Shown here piece after piece: positions 27,012-35,535 of a stretch of DNA of 64,000 nt. Made by a program: the position numbers and the translations under genes. Location: the NCBI RefSeq assembly GCF_003944755.1, contig NZ_RWGU01000047.1:1-64000 (forward strand), read 5' to 3'. The stretch's first letter is position 1; the number at the start of each line of letters is the position of its first letter. A model generated the notes under the pieces. The model had not been told where the DNA came from and did no database searches. It saw nothing but the letters and a program-made list of their open reading frames with translations. Source of the DNA: Rhodovulum robiginosum (lineage in GTDB: Bacteria > Pseudomonadota > Alphaproteobacteria > Rhodobacterales > Rhodobacteraceae).

Positions 27012-27851
27012 TCAACCGCCCCGCCGCGCCATGAAGGCCAGCCGCTCGAAAAGCTGCACGTCCTGCTCGTTTTTCAGCAATGCGCCGTGCAGCTTGGGCA
27101 GCGCCGACTTGGCGTCGCGGCGCAGGTCCTCGGGCGTGAGGTCTTCGGCGAGCAACAGCTTCAGCCAGTCGAGCACTTCCGAGGTCGACGGCCGCTTCTT
27201 CAGCCCGTTCATCTCGCGGATCTCGTAAAACTGCGTCAGCGCGGCGGTCAGCAGCCGCTCCTTGATGCCGGGGAAATGCACCTCGACGATTCGCTTCATC
27301 GTCTCGGCGTCGGGGAAGCGGATGTAGTGGAAGAAACAGCGCCGCAAGAAGGCGTCGGGCAACTCCTTCTCGTTGTTCGATGTGATGATCACGATGGGCC
27401 GCGTCGCGGCGCGCACCGTCTCGCCGGTTTCGTAAACGTGAAACTCCATCCGGTCGAGTTCCTGCAGCAGGTCATTGGGAAACTCGATATCGGCCTTGTC
27501 GATCTCGTCGATCAGCAGCACCACCTTTTCGGTGGCCGCGAAGGCATCCCACAGCTTTCCGCGCTTGATGTAGTTGGCGATGTCGTGCACGCGCTCGTCA
27601 CCGAGCTGGCTGTCGCGCAGGCGCGAGACGGCGTCGTATTCGTAGAGCCCCTGCTGGGCGCGGGTGGTCGACTTGATGTGCCATTCGATGATCGGCAGGT
27701 TCAGGCTTTCGGCCACCTGGCGGGCAAGTTCCGTCTTGCCGGTGCCCGGTTCGCCCTTGACCAGAAGCGGCCGTTCCAGCGTGATCGCGGCGTTGACGGC
27801 GAGCGCGAGGTCGTCATCGGCGACATAGGTTTCGGTTCCGGCGAACTTCAT
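27012..27851 (-). CDS. MoxR family AAA+ ATPase
   Basis: 279 residues. Walker A at about 33-40 (GEPGTGKT), Walker B VLLIDEIDKAD, sensor 1 PIVIITSNNEKELPDAFLRRC, all intact. MoxR ATPases work with VWA proteins as chaperones that remodel or activate other complexes. The CoxE-like VWA gene is 2.4 kb downstream on the same strand, with the GNAT, DUF2927 and small membrane genes between. The ATG at 27851 was chosen because the protein then begins MKFAGTETYV as in close family members; the upstream frame is Arg-rich and unlikely. Confidence 0.93.
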   Translation of the reverse strand: MKFAGTETYVADDDLALAVNAAITLERPLLVKGEPGTGKTELARQVAESLNLPIIEWHIKSTTRAQQGLYEYDAVSRLRDSQLGDERVHDIANYIKRGKLWDAFAATEKVVLLIDEIDKADIEFPNDLLQELDRMEFHVYETGETVRAATRPIVIITSNNEKELPDAFLRRCFFHYIRFPDAETMKRIVEVHFPGIKERLLTAALTQFYEIREMNGLKKRPSTSEVLDWLKLLLAEDLTPEDLRRDAKSALPKLHGALLKNEQDVQLFERLAFMARRGG

Positions 27852-28041
27852 CGGGCATCCTCGGCGGGCAGGGCGATCCTGCCGGCGACCATAGCGCCGC
27901 AACTCTGCGCTGCAAGGGCCTGAAATTCGGCAGATCGGCTAGTGACACGGGCGCGCGCTTGGGCTACACGCTGCCGCAGGATCGCCGGGGGGTCGCGCCC
28001 CGCAGGGAGCGGCAGGCCCGGCCCGTACCGAGGGAGCAGGG

Positions 28042-28464
28042 ATGAAAGCCGAAGTTTTCTTGCCCGAAGATTACCGGCCCGCCGAAGACGAGCCGTTTAT
28101 GAACGAGCGCCAGCTCGAGTATTTCCGCCGCAAGCTGAATGCCCTGAAAACCGAAGTGCTGGACGAAAGCAAGAGCACCATCGAGGGGCTGCAGGACGGT
28201 GCGCGCAACATCCCCGACATCGCCGACCGCGCGAGCGAGGAAACCGACCGCGCGCTCGAATTGCGGATCCGCGATCGCCAGCGCAAGCTGGTCGCCAAGA
28301 TCGACTCTGCGCTGCGCCGCATCGAGGAGGGCGAATACGGCTATTGCCAGGAAACCGGCGAGCCGATTTCGCTGAAGCGGCTGGACGCACGGCCGACCAC
28401 GACGCTGAGCCTGGAAGCCCAGGAACGCCACGAACGCCGCGAGCGGGTACATCGCGACGATTGA
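28042..28464 (+). CDS. dksA: DksA-type RNA polymerase-binding factor (single-Cys form)
   Basis: 140 residues. Coiled-coil with the tip motif DIADRASEETDRALE; the conserved acidic residues are Asp59 and Asp62, which reach the polymerase active site through the secondary channel. The C-terminal globular domain normally has a four-cysteine zinc finger, but here only Cys102 remains (YGYCQETGEPIS), with Thr, Thr and Leu in the other places. A similar one-cysteine form is known for Rhodobacter sphaeroides DksA, which is functional. It modulates transcription with ppGpp, including stringent control of rRNA. Confidence 0.93.
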   Translation: MKAEVFLPEDYRPAEDEPFMNERQLEYFRRKLNALKTEVLDESKSTIEGLQDGARNIPDIADRASEETDRALELRIRDRQRKLVAKIDSALRRIEEGEYGYCQETGEPISLKRLDARPTTTLSLEAQERHERRERVHRDD

Positions 28465-28516
28465 TCGGGCGGGCTGGCCCACGGGCCCGGCTGCAGGCTT
28501 CCGGGAGGGGAAGCGC

Positions 28517-29692
28517 ATGACGTTGAGCGGGCGCAAGATCACCATCCTGGGGGCCGGCATCGCCGGGCTCTGTGCCGCCACGGCCATGGCCCGGCGCGGC
28601 GCCGACGTGACCGTGCTGGAAAAGTCCGAGGCGATCCGCGAGGTCGGCGCGGGGCTGCAGATCAGCCCCAACGGCGTGGCCGTGCTCAGGGCGCTGGGGC
28701 TGGAACGGGGCCTGGGCGAAAGCGCTGTGCGCGCCGACGCGGTGGTGCTGCGCGACCATCGCGAAGGGCGCGAGGTGATGCGGCTCGACCTGACGCGCAA
28801 CGCCTATCCCTATTACCTCGTCCACCGGGCCGACCTTATCGCGCTTCTGGCCGAGGCGGCGCGGGCGGCCGGCGTGTCGATCCGGCTGTTGCACGAGATC
28901 ACGCGGCTGGAACTCGACCCCGGGGGCGCGCGGCTGACCACCGCCCAGGGCGCCAAGTTGCAGGCCGATCTTCTGGTCGGAGCCGACGGGTTGCATTCGG
29001 TGGTGCGCAGCGCGCTCAACTCGCATGCGCGGCCGTTTTTTACCGGGCAGGTGGCGTGGCGCGCCGTCGTGCGCGCAGACGGCCCCGTGCCGCCCTTCGC
29101 CATCAACCATATCGGGCCCAACAGGCATCTGGTGCATTACCCGCTGCGTGGCGGGCAATCGGTGAACATCGTCGCGGTCGAGGAACGCAGCGCATGGACC
29201 GAGGAGGGCTGGAACCACCCCGACGACCCGGCGAACCTGCGTGCCGCGTTCGCCGAATTCCCGCCGGAACTGCGCGCGCTGCTTGATCGGGTGGAAGAGG
29301 TTTACCTCTGGGGGCTGTTCCGCCACAGGGTGGCCGAGACCTGGTACAAGGGCCCGGCTGCGATCATGGGGGACGCGGCGCACCCGACCCTGCCGTTCCT
29401 GGCCCAGGGCGCCAACATGGCGCTGGAGGACGCCTGGGTGCTGACCGAGGCGCTGGCCCGGTACGACACGATGGAAATGGCCTTGGCCGCTTACCAGGCC
29501 GCGCGCCGCCCCCGCACCGAGCGCGTGGTCGAGGCCGCCAGCCGCAACGCCTGGGCCTATCACATCTCCGCCCCGCCGATCCGCGGGGCCGCCCATGGCG
29601 CGCTCAGGCTCGCCAACAAGCTGGCGCCGGGATTCCTGGCCGACCGGTTCGACTGGCTCTACCAGCACGACGTCACGGCCCGGTCGGACTAA
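28517..29692 (+). CDS. FAD-dependent monooxygenase (salicylate hydroxylase-like)
   Basis: 391 residues. Group A flavoprotein hydroxylase: GAGIAGLCAATAMARRGADV (dinucleotide-binding GxGxxG) at the start, DG motif LLVGADGLHSVVRS near 155, and the GDAAHPTLPFLAQGANMALED motif near 290 that binds the FAD pyrophosphate. Such enzymes hydroxylate aromatic acids with NAD(P)H and O2. The substrate cannot be told; the closest type I recall is salicylate or 3-hydroxybenzoate 6-hydroxylase. It stands alone between dksA and xthA. Confidence 0.87.
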   Translation: MTLSGRKITILGAGIAGLCAATAMARRGADVTVLEKSEAIREVGAGLQISPNGVAVLRALGLERGLGESAVRADAVVLRDHREGREVMRLDLTRNAYPYYLVHRADLIALLAEAARAAGVSIRLLHEITRLELDPGGARLTTAQGAKLQADLLVGADGLHSVVRSALNSHARPFFTGQVAWRAVVRADGPVPPFAINHIGPNRHLVHYPLRGGQSVNIVAVEERSAWTEEGWNHPDDPANLRAAFAEFPPELRALLDRVEEVYLWGLFRHRVAETWYKGPAAIMGDAAHPTLPFLAQGANMALEDAWVLTEALARYDTMEMALAAYQAARRPRTERVVEAASRNAWAYHISAPPIRGAAHGALRLANKLAPGFLADRFDWLYQHDVTARSD

Positions 29693-29698
29693 TCGGGC

Positions 29699-30478
29699 TC
29701 AGGCGTCCAGCGTGATCCAGAGCGGCACGTGGTCCGAGGGTTTCTCGCGTCCGCGCATCTCGGTCTCGATCCGGCAGTCGGTCAGCAGGTCGGCGGCTTG
29801 CGGGGTCAGCAGCGCGTGGTCGATGCGGATGCCGTCGTTGCGGTTCCAGGCGCCGGCCTGGTAATCCCAGAACGAATAGTGGCCGGGCCCGCGCGTGCGG
29901 GCGCGAAACGCCTCGGTGAAGCCGAGGTTGAGAACGCGGCGAAAGGCGGCGCGGGCTTCCGGCAGGGCCAGCGCATCGTCCTTCCACGCCTCGGGGCGGG
30001 CGGCGTCTTCGTCCTGGGGGATGACGTTGTAATCGCCCGCCATCACCGCCGGTTCTTCGGCCGCCAAAAGGTCGCGCGCGCGGGCCTCCAGCCGTTTCAT
30101 CCAGCACAGCTTGTAGTCGAATTTCGGCCCCGGCGCGGGGTTGCCGTTGGGCAGGTAGAGCCCGCAGAGGCGCACTGCGCGGGTGCCGACCACCGTGGCC
30201 TCGATCCAGCGGGCCTGTTCGTCGCCGTCATCGCCCGGCAGGCCGCGGGCGACGTCCTCCAGCGGCAGCTTCGACAGGATCGCCACGCCGTTGAAGCCCT
30301 TTTGGCCGTGGGTTTCGAGGTTGTAGCCGCGATCCTCGAACGGCTCGCGCGGGAACGCCTCGTCGACCGACTTGATCTCCTGCAAAAGCGCCACGTCGGG
30401 GGCGGCAGCGTCGAGCCAGTCGAGCACGGTCTGCAGGCGCGCCTTGACGCCGTTGATGTTGAAGGTCGCAATCTGCAT
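29699..30478 (-). CDS. xthA: Exodeoxyribonuclease III (AP endonuclease)
   Basis: 259 residues, normal length. EEP-fold nuclease of base excision repair, acting at abasic sites and on 3' blocked ends. Motifs present: MQIATFNINGVKARL, the catalytic Glu in LLQEIKSVDEAFP, LPNGNPAPG, GDYNVIPQDEDA, and the C-terminal SDHVPLW with the catalytic His/Asp. The start ATG at 30478 gives the canonical N-terminus. Convergent with the FAD monooxygenase, with 6 bp between the stops. Confidence 0.95.
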   Translation of the reverse strand: MQIATFNINGVKARLQTVLDWLDAAAPDVALLQEIKSVDEAFPREPFEDRGYNLETHGQKGFNGVAILSKLPLEDVARGLPGDDGDEQARWIEATVVGTRAVRLCGLYLPNGNPAPGPKFDYKLCWMKRLEARARDLLAAEEPAVMAGDYNVIPQDEDAARPEAWKDDALALPEARAAFRRVLNLGFTEAFRARTRGPGHYSFWDYQAGAWNRNDGIRIDHALLTPQAADLLTDCRIETEMRGREKPSDHVPLWITLDA

Positions 30479-30543
30479 GGCGGTCTGTCCCCTTGTCGGC
30501 CGGACTATCCCCGGCGGCGCGGCGAAAGTCCATGCCCGCAGGG

Positions 30544-31272
30544 TCAGGCGGTCATCTCGCGGGCGGGGCGGTGGCCGGAGGCGGCCAGCCACAGCGCGTC
30601 GAGCGCCGAAAGCGCCCCGGCGTCAAAGCCCTGCGTCTCGTCCCAGTAGCGGCCCGAAGGCACCCGATAGCCCAGCGCCGCCTCCTGCACCCCGGCGGCG
30701 GCGGCCAGCGCGCCGTCATGGGGCAGGGGCAGGGCGGCGGCCAGCGCCTTGGGCGTGCCGCGGGGAAAGACCAGCCGGCTGGGGCCGCGCGACAGGTTGA
30801 CCAGCGCACAGCCCTGCCGCGCCGCGCAGATCATCAACCGCGCGGCCTTGGCTTCGAGCGATTGCAGGGTGACGTCGGCGCGCAACGGGTCGGGCGTTCC
30901 CTGACCGTAGAAATGGGTGGGGCCTGTGGTAGGGTAGACCATGTCGCAGCCGAGAAAGCCGATGACCTTGGGGCGCAGCGCGAAAAGCGCCCAATAGGCG
31001 GCGGTAAAGGTCATTGTTGCGCCCGCGTAAACAATGCCGCCGAAGGCATTGACCGCGGGGATGAAGTCCGCCTCGCGGATCAGGCGCTGGCGGGCGTCGG
31101 TCGCGGGCGGCATGCGTCGGGGCGGAAAGTCGTAGGGCGTCACCAGGTCGTCCCAGTCGGGGCGCACGCGCCAGGCGTTGTTGATCGCCACGATCCGGTC
31201 GAAGGGCGCGCGCGGCCATGCGCGGCAGGCGGTGACCGAGGGGCCCGAACCCAGCATCAGAACGACGGTCAT
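30544..31272 (-). CDS. Unrecognised protein with GSGPSV start and INNAW motif
   Basis: 242 residues. Starts MTVVLMLGSGPSV, then IVAINNAWRVRPDWDDLVTPYDF, PKVIGFLGCDMVYP and THFYGQGTPDPL. The glycine-rich opening and the INNAW block recall glycosyltransferase-like or motility-accessory folds (a Rossmann start with a D-x-D-like region), but I cannot name a family. No signal peptide or membrane segment. It sits between xthA and an HI0933-type flavoprotein on the same strand, which suggests nothing specific. Probably cytoplasmic. Confidence 0.65.
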   Translation of the reverse strand: MTVVLMLGSGPSVTACRAWPRAPFDRIVAINNAWRVRPDWDDLVTPYDFPPRRMPPATDARQRLIREADFIPAVNAFGGIVYAGATMTFTAAYWALFALRPKVIGFLGCDMVYPTTGPTHFYGQGTPDPLRADVTLQSLEAKAARLMICAARQGCALVNLSRGPSRLVFPRGTPKALAAALPLPHDGALAAAAGVQEAALGYRVPSGRYWDETQGFDAGALSALDALWLAASGHRPAREMTA

Positions 31273-31314
31273 GGCGCCACCGGGCCCTTGCGTGCAAAGC
31301 GATGTTACCGGGTT

Positions 31315-32535
31315 TTAGCGCGCGGCGGCACCCTGACCAGCCCCGGCGGCGCGCCGGGCCGCGATGGCGGTGCCCGCGGCCCAGCCCGAGGACCAGGCCC
31401 ACTGGAAATTGTACCCGCCCAGCCAGCCGGTCACGTCCACCGCCTCACCGATCACGTAAAGCCCGGGCTGGTTGCGGCTTTCCATGCTGCGCGCGTCCAG
31501 CGCGTCGGTCGCGACGCCGCCCAGCGTGACCTCGGCGGTGCGGTAGCCCTCGCTGCCCGAGGGGGTGATGCGCCAGTCCGACAGGGCGGCGGCCATGTCG
31601 CGCAGCGCCGCGTCGGAGAGGTCGGCCATGTTGCCCCGCGGCGCGAGACTGGCGCCCAGATGCGCGGCCAGGCGGCCGGGCAAGAGCGCGGCCAGCGCGT
31701 TGGCGGGGCTCTTGCGCCCGGCCTCGGCGCGCAGGGCGCGCAGCGCGGCGAGGGCGTCCCGCCCCGGCAGCAGGTCCAGCGCCACCGCATCGCCCTCGCG
31801 CCAGTACGACGACACCTGGAGAACCGCGGGGCCCGACAGGCCGCGATGGGTGAAGAGCAGCGCCTCGTCGAACCCCGCGCCGTTGCAGGCCGCACGCACC
31901 GGCAGGCTGACCCCCGCCAGCGGTTTCAGCGCCTCGAGCGGCGCGCCCGACAGCGTCAGCGGCACCAGCGCGGGCCGCGTGTCGGTCACCCTGTGGCCGA
32001 ATTGCCGGGCGACGCGGTAGGCGAAATCGGTGGCGCCCATCTTGGGGATCGACTTGCCGCCCGTGGCCAGCACCAGCGCCGGGGCGGTCGCCGTCTCGCC
32101 GGTCGACAGCGTCAGCACGAACTGCCCGTCACGATGGTCGATCTCGGCCACCGACACGCCGAGGCGCAGCACGGCACCGCCGCGGCGCGCCTCGTCGCGC
32201 AGCATCGAAACGATCTGGCGGGCCGAGTCGTCGCAAAAGAGCTGCCCCAGTGACTTTTCATGCCAGGCGATGGCGTGGCGGTCCACCAGATCGATGAAAT
32301 CCCACTGGGTAAAGCGGGCCAGCGCCGATTTGGCGAAGTGGGGGTTGTCCGACAGGAAATTCTCGGGACCGCAATAAAGGTTGGTGAAATTGCACCGCCC
32401 GCCGCCCGAGATCCGGATCTTTTCGCCCGGGACCGCGGCATGGTCGATCAGCAGCGTGCCGGGCCCGGCATGGGCGGCGCACATCAGCCCGGCCGCGCCG
32501 GCGCCGATGATGATGCAGGGATGATCACTGGTCAT
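31315..32535 (-). CDS. HI0933-family flavoprotein (NAD(P)/FAD-dependent oxidoreductase)
   Basis: 406 residues. FAD-binding start IIIGAGAAGLMCAAHAG and the family signature ISGGGRCNFTNLY near residue 43, then LVLATGGKSIPKMGATDF and a C-terminal EAVDVTGWLGGYNFQWAWSSG. HI0933/BaiN-like proteins bind FAD and are thought to reduce double bonds or act in redox metabolism; the substrate is not known. Identification is by these motifs. It is 42 bp upstream of the unknown gene that begins at 31272, on the same strand. Confidence 0.88.
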   Translation of the reverse strand: MTSDHPCIIIGAGAAGLMCAAHAGPGTLLIDHAAVPGEKIRISGGGRCNFTNLYCGPENFLSDNPHFAKSALARFTQWDFIDLVDRHAIAWHEKSLGQLFCDDSARQIVSMLRDEARRGGAVLRLGVSVAEIDHRDGQFVLTLSTGETATAPALVLATGGKSIPKMGATDFAYRVARQFGHRVTDTRPALVPLTLSGAPLEALKPLAGVSLPVRAACNGAGFDEALLFTHRGLSGPAVLQVSSYWREGDAVALDLLPGRDALAALRALRAEAGRKSPANALAALLPGRLAAHLGASLAPRGNMADLSDAALRDMAAALSDWRITPSGSEGYRTAEVTLGGVATDALDARSMESRNQPGLYVIGEAVDVTGWLGGYNFQWAWSSGWAAGTAIAARRAAGAGQGAAAR

Positions 32536-32730
32536 GGCGCTGGCCTACGCAGGTCCGGGTGCAAGGCGCAAGGGGGCCGTGACCCGACGGCCGACGCAGA
32601 CGGCGCCAGGCGCTTCGCGGGCGTTGTGCGCGATGCAGGCGGGGCGATCGCATTTCGGCAATTCGCAGCGCAGCGGCCATCCGCATTGCGCCCCCGGCGC
32701 CGGCCCTGTCGGCGTTGCGCGGTCGCGGCC

Positions 32731-33345
32731 CTAGCCGTCCTTGCGAACGGTCTTGCGCCCGGTCACCATCGGGCGGATCAGGTTTTCGCCCTTCCATTTC
32801 TTGTAAAAGGCGATGGCGGCGATGTGCAGCGCGACAAGCCCCAGCACCACCCAGCTGAGCATCGCGTGCCAAGACAGCGCGGTGCGGGCCCCGTCGTTGC
32901 TGACCCAGCCGGCCAGCGGGCCGACGTTGATGTAATCCTCGGGGTCGGCGAACAGCCCCGTGCCGGCATGCACCGCCAGCACGCCCAGCAAGAAAAACAC
33001 GAACAACCCGCCCACCGGGTTATGCCCGCGCCAGTAGCTGGGCCGCCTGGCGAAGATGCGTCCGACGTAGCGGGCAATCTTGCCGGGCCCGTAGGCGAAG
33101 TTGGAAAACCGGGCATGCTCGGGGCCGATGAGGCCCCAGAGCAACCGGAAGGCAAGAAGGCCGAGCACCGCGTAGCCGAAGTAGAAATGCAGGGTCATGA
33201 TGTCGGGGCCGAACTTGCCCAGCCCCCAGGCGCCGACGACCGCGATCGTCAGCGACCAGTGGAACAGGCGCAGCAGCGGGTCCCAGACCCGGACGGTTTC
33301 CAGCGTTTCGCCGTCGGCGTCGCGCGCGGTGCTCGTGTCCTTCAT
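32731..33345 (-). CDS. Cytochrome b561-type membrane protein
   Basis: 204 residues, four membrane helices with WDPLLRLFHWSLTIAVVGAWG at the start (the first heme His in RLFHW) and SWHAMLSWVVLGLVALHIAAIAFYKKWKGENLIRPM near the end (further His ligands). Such cytochrome b subunits carry electrons to a periplasmic partner. The stop-start gap to the cytochrome c' gene is 3 bp, so they form a pair; the cytochrome c' is the probable partner. Confidence 0.9.
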   Translation of the reverse strand: MKDTSTARDADGETLETVRVWDPLLRLFHWSLTIAVVGAWGLGKFGPDIMTLHFYFGYAVLGLLAFRLLWGLIGPEHARFSNFAYGPGKIARYVGRIFARRPSYWRGHNPVGGLFVFFLLGVLAVHAGTGLFADPEDYINVGPLAGWVSNDGARTALSWHAMLSWVVLGLVALHIAAIAFYKKWKGENLIRPMVTGRKTVRKDG

Positions 33346-33348
33346 GGC

Positions 33349-33804
33349 TTAGAAGTCCTTGGCGCGGTAGTCGTCGTGGCAGCCCTTGCAGGTGCCGCCC
33401 AGTTTTTGCACGCCCGCGGCGAGTTCGGCCTTGTCGAGACCGGCGACCTCGTTCAACTCGTTCACCGCCTCGACGAAGGCCATGCCCTTTTCCTGCACGC
33501 CGGCCATGTCGTCCCAGATCTCGGGAAGGGCGCGGGTCTCGCCGGGCAGGTCGGCTTTCGACGTGCCGGGGGCGTAGAGATGGCCGAGGTTGTAGTTCGT
33601 CAGCGTGACGAGGTTGGCGGCATGGGTCTGGGCGGTGGCGCCGTCATACTCGGCCTCGCCCTTCACCATGGCGACCAGTTCGCCCATGTTGGCGCCGAGC
33701 AGTTTGTAATAGCCGCGGCGCGCCTCGACGAGGTCTTCAAGCCCCTCGGCCATGGCGGTGGCGGGCAGCGCGGCCAAAACGGCCGTAAGAACGATCTTGC
33801 GCAT
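33349..33804 (-). CDS. Cytochrome c-prime family protein
   Basis: 151 residues. Signal peptide (MRKIVLTAVLAALPATAMAEG, cut after AMA), then a helical bundle with the C-terminal heme site CKGCHDDYRAKDF, the c' arrangement with CXXCH close to the end. It is a periplasmic heme protein; cytochromes c' bind NO and can protect against nitrosative stress. Transcribed with the cytochrome b561 gene. The ATG at 33804 places the signal peptide correctly; an upstream in-frame codon would not. Confidence 0.9.
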   Translation of the reverse strand: MRKIVLTAVLAALPATAMAEGLEDLVEARRGYYKLLGANMGELVAMVKGEAEYDGATAQTHAANLVTLTNYNLGHLYAPGTSKADLPGETRALPEIWDDMAGVQEKGMAFVEAVNELNEVAGLDKAELAAGVQKLGGTCKGCHDDYRAKDF

Positions 33805-33971
33805 GTAGTCTCTCCAAAGGTTGTGGATGCGTCGCAACGCGGACCTAAAACGGACAGGTCACGATTTTCCGTAGCATTTTTTCCGCGGATCGTTCTACGC
33901 GGCGTTGTGACACGTGCGATGAAAATCACCGGCACGACGGGTCACAGTTGCGTGAGGCGCCCGGATTCGCG

Positions 33972-34301
33972 TCACATCGAGAACGAGGTGCCGCAGCCGC
34001 AGGAGCTACTTGCATTGGGGTTGTCGATCGTGAAGCGCGCGCCGATCAGTTCTTCGCTGAAATCGATCGTCGCGTCGGACAGGAAAGGCAGCGACACGCT
34101 GTCGATGACCACCTTTTCGCCGCCGCGTTCGAGCACCAGGTCGTCCTCGGAGGGGGCGTCGAGCGTGATCTCGTACTGAAAGCCCGAGCAGCCGCCGCCC
34201 TCGACCGCGACGCGCAGGGCCTTGCCCTGGGCGGCGACGCCGATTTCTGACAGCCGCGCGAAGGCGCGCTCGGTCACTTTGGGGGGCAGGGTGAGCGTCA
34301 T
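33972..34301 (-). CDS. erpA: Iron-sulfur cluster insertion protein, ErpA/IscA type
   Basis: 109 residues. A-type Fe-S carrier with the three conserved cysteines Cys38 (EGGGCSGFQY), Cys101 and Cys103 (SSSCGCGTSF). It accepts [2Fe-2S]/[4Fe-4S] clusters and hands them to apoproteins. The ErpA versus IscA/SufA choice is not secure, so the symbol is provisional. Divergent from dgt across 77 bp with a TATAT-N5-ATATA element between. Confidence 0.85.
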   Translation of the reverse strand: MTLTLPPKVTERAFARLSEIGVAAQGKALRVAVEGGGCSGFQYEITLDAPSEDDLVLERGGEKVVIDSVSLPFLSDATIDFSEELIGARFTIDNPNASSSCGCGTSFSM

Positions 34302-34327
34302 CTCGGCAAATCCCGTATGAAAACCGT

Positions 34328-34342
34328 TATATCTCGAATATA
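34328..34342. promoter_or_regulatory. AT-rich dyad in the erpA-dgt intergenic region
   Basis: TATAT-N5-ATATA inverted repeat at 34328-34342 in an otherwise GC-rich 77-bp divergent promoter space. It could be part of the -10 region of either gene or an operator for an iron- or cluster-responsive regulator of erpA. No -35 hexamer was recognised with confidence. Confidence 0.4.
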
Positions 34343-34378
34343 TGGGGCTGGTCAGGCGACGACAAGAACGGGGACGAC

Positions 34379-35524
34379 ATGCTGGCACCCTATGCCTGCC
34401 GGCCCGAAGACACGCGGGGGCGGCTCTATCCGGAGGACGAAAGCGCCTTCCGCTCATGCTTTCAGCGCGACCGCGACCGGATCATCCACTCCTCGGCCTT
34501 CCGTCGGCTGATGCACAAGACACAGGTCTTCGTGGTGCATGAGGGCGACAATTTCCGCACGCGGCTGACCCATTCCATCGAGGTGGCGCAGGTGGCGCGC
34601 ACCGTTGCCGGTGCCCTGGGCCTGAACGAGGAACTGACCGAGGCCGTGGCGCTTGCCCACGATCTGGGCCACACCCCCTTCGGCCATACCGGCGAGGATG
34701 CGCTGGCCGCGCTTATGGCGCCCTATGGCGGGTTCGACCACAACGCCCAGGCGATCCGGATCGTGACGCGGCTGGAGCGCCACTATGCGGGGTTCGACGG
34801 TCTGAACCTGACCTGGGAGACGCTGGAAGGCATCGCCAAGCATAACGGCCCGGTGGGCGGCGAACTGCCCTACGCGCTGGCCGAGTACAATGCCCGCCAC
34901 GATCTGGAGCTTTCCACCCATGCCAGCGCCGAGGCGCAGGTGGCCGCGCTGGCCGACGACATCGCCTATAACAACCATGACCTGCATGACGGCCTGCGCG
35001 CGGGGCTGTTCACCGAGGCCGACATCGCCGCGCTGCCCATCGTGGGGGCCTGCTATGCCGAGGTCGACGCGGCCCACCCCGGGCTCGATCCCAAGCGGCG
35101 CCGGCACGAGGCGCTGCGGCGGGTTTTCGGAGTGATGGTGGGTGACGTTATCGCCCAGGCCCAGGCGGTGCTGGCCGAAACCCGGCCCGACAGCCCCGCC
35201 GATGTGCGCCACATGGGCCGGCCGGTCATCCGGTTTTCCGATGCGCTCTGGGCCGATCTCAAGCAGATCCGGGCCTTTCTGTTCGCGCGGATGTACCGCG
35301 CGCCCTCGGTGATGAAGGTGCGCGCCGAGGTCACCAAGGTGGTCGAGGGCCTGTTCCCGCTCTACCTGAAGCGGACTGAGCTATTGCCCGAGAAATGGCG
35401 CGAAGACGTGGCCGCGGCGCCCGGCGAGACCGCGCTGGCGCGTATCGTGGCCGACTATATCGCGGGCATGACCGATCGCTTCGCGCTGCAAGAACATGCC
35501 CGCCTTCTGGGCGGCTCAGGCTGA
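34379..35524 (+). CDS. dgt: Deoxyguanosinetriphosphate triphosphohydrolase
   Basis: 381 residues. HD-domain nucleotide hydrolase that cuts dGTP to deoxyguanosine and triphosphate. The HD metal site is visible as RLTHSIEVAQVART (about residue 62) and VALAHDLGHTPFGHTGE (His-Asp pair), followed by FDHNAQAIRI and a later DDIAYNNHDLHDGL. Full length for the short proteobacterial form. It reads into the antiporter gene 11 bp later, so they may be co-transcribed. Confidence 0.95.
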   Translation: MLAPYACRPEDTRGRLYPEDESAFRSCFQRDRDRIIHSSAFRRLMHKTQVFVVHEGDNFRTRLTHSIEVAQVARTVAGALGLNEELTEAVALAHDLGHTPFGHTGEDALAALMAPYGGFDHNAQAIRIVTRLERHYAGFDGLNLTWETLEGIAKHNGPVGGELPYALAEYNARHDLELSTHASAEAQVAALADDIAYNNHDLHDGLRAGLFTEADIAALPIVGACYAEVDAAHPGLDPKRRRHEALRRVFGVMVGDVIAQAQAVLAETRPDSPADVRHMGRPVIRFSDALWADLKQIRAFLFARMYRAPSVMKVRAEVTKVVEGLFPLYLKRTELLPEKWREDVAAAPGETALARIVADYIAGMTDRFALQEHARLLGGSG

Positions 35525-35535
35525 AAGGACGGATC

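Noticed and set aside
33805-33971. Terminator or FNR-type site between the cytochrome c' and erpA genes
   Set aside because: A CCGCG/CGCGG stem and GTGACA-like words are present, but no clear T-run and no TTGAT-N4-ATCAA site.
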